Shown one piece after another: positions 6,337 to 9,010 of a stretch of DNA of 9,010 bases. The stretch covers positions 1 through 9,010 of the forward strand of contig CANISK010000047.1 in NCBI GenBank assembly GCA_947470205.1. Direction: 5' to 3'. Under the pieces are notes generated by a model. The model did no database searches and was not told the origin of the DNA. It was given only the letters and a program-made list of their open reading frames with translations. Position numbers and translations under genes: made by a program. This DNA comes from Neisseriaceae bacterium (lineage in GTDB: Bacteria > Pseudomonadota > Gammaproteobacteria > Burkholderiales > UBA11063). Every line of letters starts with the position of its first letter. Position 1 is the first letter of the stretch.

Positions 6337-6351
6337 TCAAATACTTCGAGT
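6337..6351 (-). repeat. Inverted repeat, right copy, flanking the Gfo/Idh gene
   Basis: TCAAATACTTCGAGT is the exact reverse complement of 5156-5170. It lies ten bases before copy B of the dehydrogenase 3' end. Confidence 0.75.
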
Positions 6352-6360
6352 GTGCGCTAA

Positions 6361-6386
6361 TCGTCTTTGGAATTTATACGTTGTTA
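6361..6386 (+). repeat. Direct repeat copy B of the Gfo/Idh 3' end
   Basis: This is an exact 26-base copy of 6236-6261. The base after it differs, so the TAA stop of copy A becomes TAC here. Sequence before the two copies is unrelated, so this is not a simple 125-bp tandem duplication. Confidence 0.9.
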
Positions 6387-6413
6387 CAACTTAAAAAGAA
6401 AAAACTATCAAAA

Positions 6414-6498
6414 TCAGTCATTGCCCTCATTGTCATTCCTGCCCCCGATCGGGGTCGAGGGTAAACTGCGGCGGGAATCCATGTTCTCAAATGACTGA
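6414..6498. repeat. GC-rich composite palindromic element, probably dispersed
   Basis: Outer arms TCAGTCATT (6414-6422) and AATGACTGA (6490-6498) pair perfectly. Inner arms ATTCCTGCC (6435-6443) and GGCGGGAAT (6470-6478) pair with one G-U. The centre holds the perfect palindrome CCCCGATCGGGG (6443-6454). The GTCATTCC...GGGAATCC layout resembles intergenic palindromic repeats in many proteobacteria and, loosely, the neisserial dRS3 pattern ATTCCC-N8-GGGAAT. It is markedly GC-richer than its surroundings. It would fold into a long stem in RNA or single-stranded DNA. Confidence 0.7.
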
Positions 6499-6555
6499 GT
6501 TATTTTGTGCGCGGTCTTAAGCATTTACCTCTAAACTCTGAAGTATAAAATTACT

Positions 6556-7704
6556 ATGAAAAAAATTTGGCGAGCGTTGTGTTTATTATTTATAATTGAT
6601 ATGCTTATCATTGGTTGTGCCACAGATAATACACCAATTCCCAATCCAATATCAAATAAAATAAATCCAAATAATATAAAATTTTTATGGCAAAATAGCG
6701 ATTTATCTGATAGCTATCCTGGGAGTTTTATTCCAATTATGGATCAAGAAAATGCAATTTTTACTGTAGACATGGACGGTAAGTTTGAGAAAATGGACTC
6801 AACTGATGGTGAAATAATTGAGCAATTTAATATAAACCGCAAATTATCAAGTGGTGTTGCGATAAATTCAGATAGTATATTTGCAACCACAATGGATGAT
6901 TACCTGATTAGTGTTAATAAAGTATCACATAAGATCATATGGGAGACTAAGATCCCTACGCTGTCAATAGAGGCACCTCAGGTGGGTATGGATGTAGTTG
7001 TGGTGCGCACCAATGATGCATCATTATTGGGGTATAGCGCCACAAATGGTACATTATTATGGGTATATCAAAAACCTATTCCAACACTTACTTTACGTGC
7101 AACAAATACATTTCAAATCACATCATCCGGAGATGTGGTAGTTTATGGTAGACCAGGAGGGGCGTTATCTATATTAAACATGCAAACAGGGGTATCCATA
7201 TGGGAAACAATATTTGCCTCTCCAGTGGGTTCTACAGATTTAGATAAACTAACAGATATAAATATGCGCCCCGTTATTAACGTGGATAAAACTATTTGTT
7301 TGGGTACATTTAACGGACGTATTGGCTGCATAGACGCCATCACTAGTAACAAAATCTGGTCAAATACGTTTAGTACATCAACCCAAATTATAAACAATGA
7401 TGTATATTTATATGCAATCAGTCAAGACGGTGTGCTTTATGCTTTTGATAAAAAAAACGGTAATCAAATCTGGAAAAATGATACATTACAATATCGCACT
7501 TTAAGTGGACTGAGTTTTCTAGAGAATGATATTTTATTAGTTGACGATGACGGATTTATAACCACCTTCAACGCCCAAGACGGCATCTTAATTTCTCGCA
7601 CGAAGTCAGATCTAAAAGGTGGCATATCATATCCAATTGTAAATAATTATAAAATAATCATGCAATCTGCCAATGGAGTTATAGCAGCAATTACCCATAA
7701 TTAA
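6556..7704 (+). CDS. bamB: Outer-membrane protein assembly factor BamB (lipoprotein)
   Basis: BamB is a periplasmic-facing lipoprotein of the BAM complex. It docks on the POTRA domains of BamA and helps insert beta-barrel proteins in the outer membrane. The 382-aa product has a signal peptide and lipobox I-I-G-C with Cys21; Ala at +2 fits outer-membrane sorting. From about residue 45 to the end it is an eight-bladed-type propeller of PQQ-like repeats, with recurring W or G-x-L-x-A-[FLY]-[DN] blade motifs such as GVLYAFDKKNGNQIW. The BamA-contact segment is clear: PTLTLR (L178, L180, R181, equivalent to L192, L194, R195 of E. coli) and GSTDLDKLTDIN (D234, equivalent to D246). N236 replaces E. 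coli D248. Length is near the 392 aa of E. coli BamB. The ribosome site is weak (GAAG, 6540-6543). The usual neighbour der is absent; pyrI follows by 14 bp. Confidence 0.93.
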   Translation: MKKIWRALCLLFIIDMLIIGCATDNTPIPNPISNKINPNNIKFLWQNSDLSDSYPGSFIPIMDQENAIFTVDMDGKFEKMDSTDGEIIEQFNINRKLSSGVAINSDSIFATTMDDYLISVNKVSHKIIWETKIPTLSIEAPQVGMDVVVVRTNDASLLGYSATNGTLLWVYQKPIPTLTLRATNTFQITSSGDVVVYGRPGGALSILNMQTGVSIWETIFASPVGSTDLDKLTDINMRPVINVDKTICLGTFNGRIGCIDAITSNKIWSNTFSTSTQIINNDVYLYAISQDGVLYAFDKKNGNQIWKNDTLQYRTLSGLSFLENDILLVDDDGFITTFNAQDGILISRTKSDLKGGISYPIVNNYKIIMQSANGVIAAITHN

Positions 7705-7706
7705 AA

Positions 7707-7710
7707 AAGG
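7707..7710 (+). promoter_or_regulatory. Ribosome binding site of pyrI
   Basis: AAGG within an A-rich run lies 8 nt before the ATG at 7719 and immediately after the bamB stop, consistent with translation from a shared transcript. Confidence 0.6.
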
Positions 7711-7718
7711 TTATATAA

Positions 7719-8186
7719 ATGATAAATAGTGAAAAAAAACATCATATTGGTTATATTACAAATGGTATAAACTTAGATCACATTCCATGTGGAAATGCTT
7801 GGTATATTATAAAAATTCTTAACCTTCAAGGTAAACAAAATCAAATTGGGGTGGGGTTAAATTTACCAAGTAAAAAAATTGGTTTAAAAGATTTAATTAA
7901 AATAGAAAATCGCACTCTAACGCAAGATGAAATCGATGCAATTAGTTTATTTTGTGTTGATGCGTCTTTATCTGTTATTCAAGACTTTGCGGTAATAAAG
8001 AAGCATACTATTGAGCTACCACCACTTATTCAAAATATTATCATATGTCCAAATGGTAGATGTATTTCACATAAACATATCTCAAAATTTATCACCACCA
8101 CAAATCGACACAATAAAATAAATGTTACCTGTCATTATTGTGAACAAATCTTTTTTCTCGAAGAGATTAAATCTTATAATATTTAA
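7719..8186 (+). CDS. pyrI: Aspartate carbamoyltransferase regulatory subunit
   Basis: PyrI binds the CTP (inhibitor) and ATP (activator) effectors and joins PyrB catalytic trimers into the allosteric dodecamer of pyrimidine biosynthesis. The 155-aa length matches E. coli (153). The N-terminal effector domain has LDHIP (D20, H21), GLNLPS and the KDLIKIEN block (K57, K61), with a Lys at 94/95 in place of E. coli K94. The C-terminal zinc domain has all four ligands: C110 and C115 in CPNGRC, and C138 and C141 in CHYC, which form the interface with PyrB. The gene is therefore probably functional. It normally follows pyrB in one operon; here it follows bamB by 14 bp and precedes a pglL-like gene, so pyrB must be elsewhere or absent. 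Confidence 0.95.
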   Translation: MINSEKKHHIGYITNGINLDHIPCGNAWYIIKILNLQGKQNQIGVGLNLPSKKIGLKDLIKIENRTLTQDEIDAISLFCVDASLSVIQDFAVIKKHTIELPPLIQNIIICPNGRCISHKHISKFITTTNRHNKINVTCHYCEQIFFLEEIKSYNI

Positions 8187-8209
8187 TTGATAGGTAATGA
8201 GATAAAATT

Positions 8210-9010
8210 ATGCGCAACCAACCAACATTATTAAAGGTACAAGCCAATTTGCCAATCTACATTCTAATATTTTTATTATTTAATGTGCCATTTCTTGTGC
8301 CTTATGGTTATTTTCCAGTACCAAAATTTACTCCAGAGTTATTATCTGGTGTTTTTGGAATTAGTATAGGATATTTTGGGATCATTCAATCAAAACGAAT
8401 TCAAATCCCCCCAATTGCAATTGCAAGTTTGTGTTTTGGGTTGTTATTGCTCATTCAGCCAATACTAATTCCCATCCATATAATCGGGATTAACATTGAT
8501 ATTGCTTGTCTATTTTTTATAGCAACTATCATGAGTATTGGTGTTACAAGTTTTATAAACAATAAAATAGACATACATCATCATATTGTGGTTGTGGTGT
8601 GTTATGCAATTTTTATCTCAGCTTTCATTCAGGCTTTATATGGTTTTTTGCAATATACTGGATTTGCGACTAATTTTAATGGTTTGGTGTTATACGTGGG
8701 TTCAAAATCAGATAACATTATTGGCAATGTGGGACAAAAAAATGACTATGTAGATTTATTATCAATGGGTATATTTGCGTTATCATATTTACATTTCATG
8801 CGTAAAGTTAAAACTTTCACATATATAAAATATTTATTATTTTTTATGTTTGTTATTACCATTGCAGCATCTCGCACCGCTTTTGTGTATTTTATTTTTG
8901 CGTTTTTTATAGCTATTGTATTTATGATAAAAAATCCCACCCATAAAGCCATCAATAAAAAAATATTAATTATGGCTGTGGGTTTATTTATTGGGTTACT
9001 GCTGCTGGAA
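8210..9010 (+). CDS. pglL: PglL-type O-oligosaccharyltransferase, 3'-truncated by window edge
   Basis: No stop occurs in frame up to the window end, giving 267 codons. PglL enzymes of the WaaL/Wzy superfamily sit in the inner membrane and transfer glycan from undecaprenyl-pyrophosphate to Ser or Thr of periplasmic proteins such as pilins; WaaL relatives transfer to lipid A core. The N-terminus shows the PglL_A-type signature VPYGYFPVPKFTPELL (about 30-45). At least seven hydrophobic segments are visible, between about residues 14 and 265. IIGNVGQKNDYVDLLSMGIFALSYL (170-194) aligns with the IGHIGQRNNLGHYLMWGILAAAYL region of meningococcal PglL, and AASRTAF (219-225) with its NSRT motif. Oddities: K replaces R after GQ, and D182 stands where PglL has His. 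The essential C-terminal Wzy_C loop is outside the window, so PglL versus WaaL is not settled. The start follows pyrI by 23 bp with a weak site (GAG, 8199-8201). Confidence 0.8.
   Translation, partial: MRNQPTLLKVQANLPIYILIFLLFNVPFLVPYGYFPVPKFTPELLSGVFGISIGYFGIIQSKRIQIPPIAIASLCFGLLLLIQPILIPIHIIGINIDIACLFFIATIMSIGVTSFINNKIDIHHHIVVVVCYAIFISAFIQALYGFLQYTGFATNFNGLVLYVGSKSDNIIGNVGQKNDYVDLLSMGIFALSYLHFMRKVKTFTYIKYLLFFMFVITIAASRTAFVYFIFAFFIAIVFMIKNPTHKAINKKILIMAVGLFIGLLLLE

Larger units (their letters stand above)
6263..6555. other. 293-bp non-coding gap between the Gfo/Idh gene and bamB
   Basis: No gene is supported. The gap contains a terminator-like stem, the right-hand copy of the inverted repeat, the second copy of the dehydrogenase 3' end and a GC-rich composite palindrome. 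Together these make it the most repeat-dense and most compositionally uneven part of the window. Bases 6499-6555 must carry the bamB start signals, but no convincing -35/-10 pair was seen. TATAAA at 6545-6550 is too close to the ATG unless the message is nearly leaderless. Confidence 0.7.

Noticed and set aside
6387..6498. The GC-rich palindrome as coding sequence, an in-frame extension of the dehydrogenase like Rickettsia palindromic elements
   Set aside because: Reading through copy B is open to about base 6498, but the gene stops at 6262 and no start signal serves this frame. It is intergenic.
6545..6550. TATAAA as a -10 element for bamB
   Set aside because: It would start transcription essentially at the ATG, and no -35 is found at a suitable distance.
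1..9010. CRISPR array, tRNA, rRNA, transposase or phage genes
   Set aside because: No regularly spaced repeats, cloverleaf sequences, rRNA blocks or recombinase motifs were seen on either strand.

Overview
This is a strongly AT-rich stretch of bacterial chromosome. Seven genes, all on the + strand, are separated by unusually structured intergenic DNA. Several proteins look betaproteobacterial, and Neisseriales-like in particular. The apolipoprotein N-acyltransferase has the beta-type catalytic-domain block, the S1 tail contains GTTSLG followed by an ILQDK-like end, and the last gene is a PglL-type O-oligosaccharyltransferase. No 16S or other phylogenetic marker is present, so the placement is inference. 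A low-GC gammaproteobacterium is the main alternative.

Layout: (1) 1-1401, lnt, missing about 37 N-terminal codons at the window edge. (2) 1438-2640, an unrecognised lipoprotein with an Ig-like domain and six Cys-paired propeller-type repeats. (3) 2641-2844, a dense regulatory region with a perfect 16-bp-arm palindrome, an extended -10 promoter and a repeated 20-bp motif on either side of the promoter. (4) 2845-4515, rpsA (ribosomal protein S1), then a 317-bp non-coding gap with hairpins, then ihfB at 4833-5120. (5) 5121-5242, a set of mutually competing hairpins ending in a terminator-like stem just before the next start codon. (6) 5243-6262, a Gfo/Idh/MocA-type sugar dehydrogenase. Its last codons are repeated 125 bp downstream, and that region also holds a terminator and a GC-rich composite palindrome. 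(7) 6556-7704 bamB and 7719-8186 pyrI, closely spaced. (8) 8210 to the window end, the first 267 codons of a pglL-like oligosaccharyltransferase.

The dominant theme is the cell envelope. Lnt completes lipoprotein acylation, and two lipoproteins are encoded here, one of them the BamB subunit of the outer-membrane protein assembly machine. The Gfo/Idh protein could make a nucleotide-sugar precursor, and the PglL-like enzyme would transfer lipid-linked glycan to protein. rpsA-ihfB is the classic proteobacterial pair, but the usual neighbours (cmk before; lapA/lapB after) are absent. pyrI is separated from pyrB. No complete mobile element, CRISPR array, tRNA or rRNA was seen. The most unusual material is in the intergenic DNA, not in a new multi-gene system.
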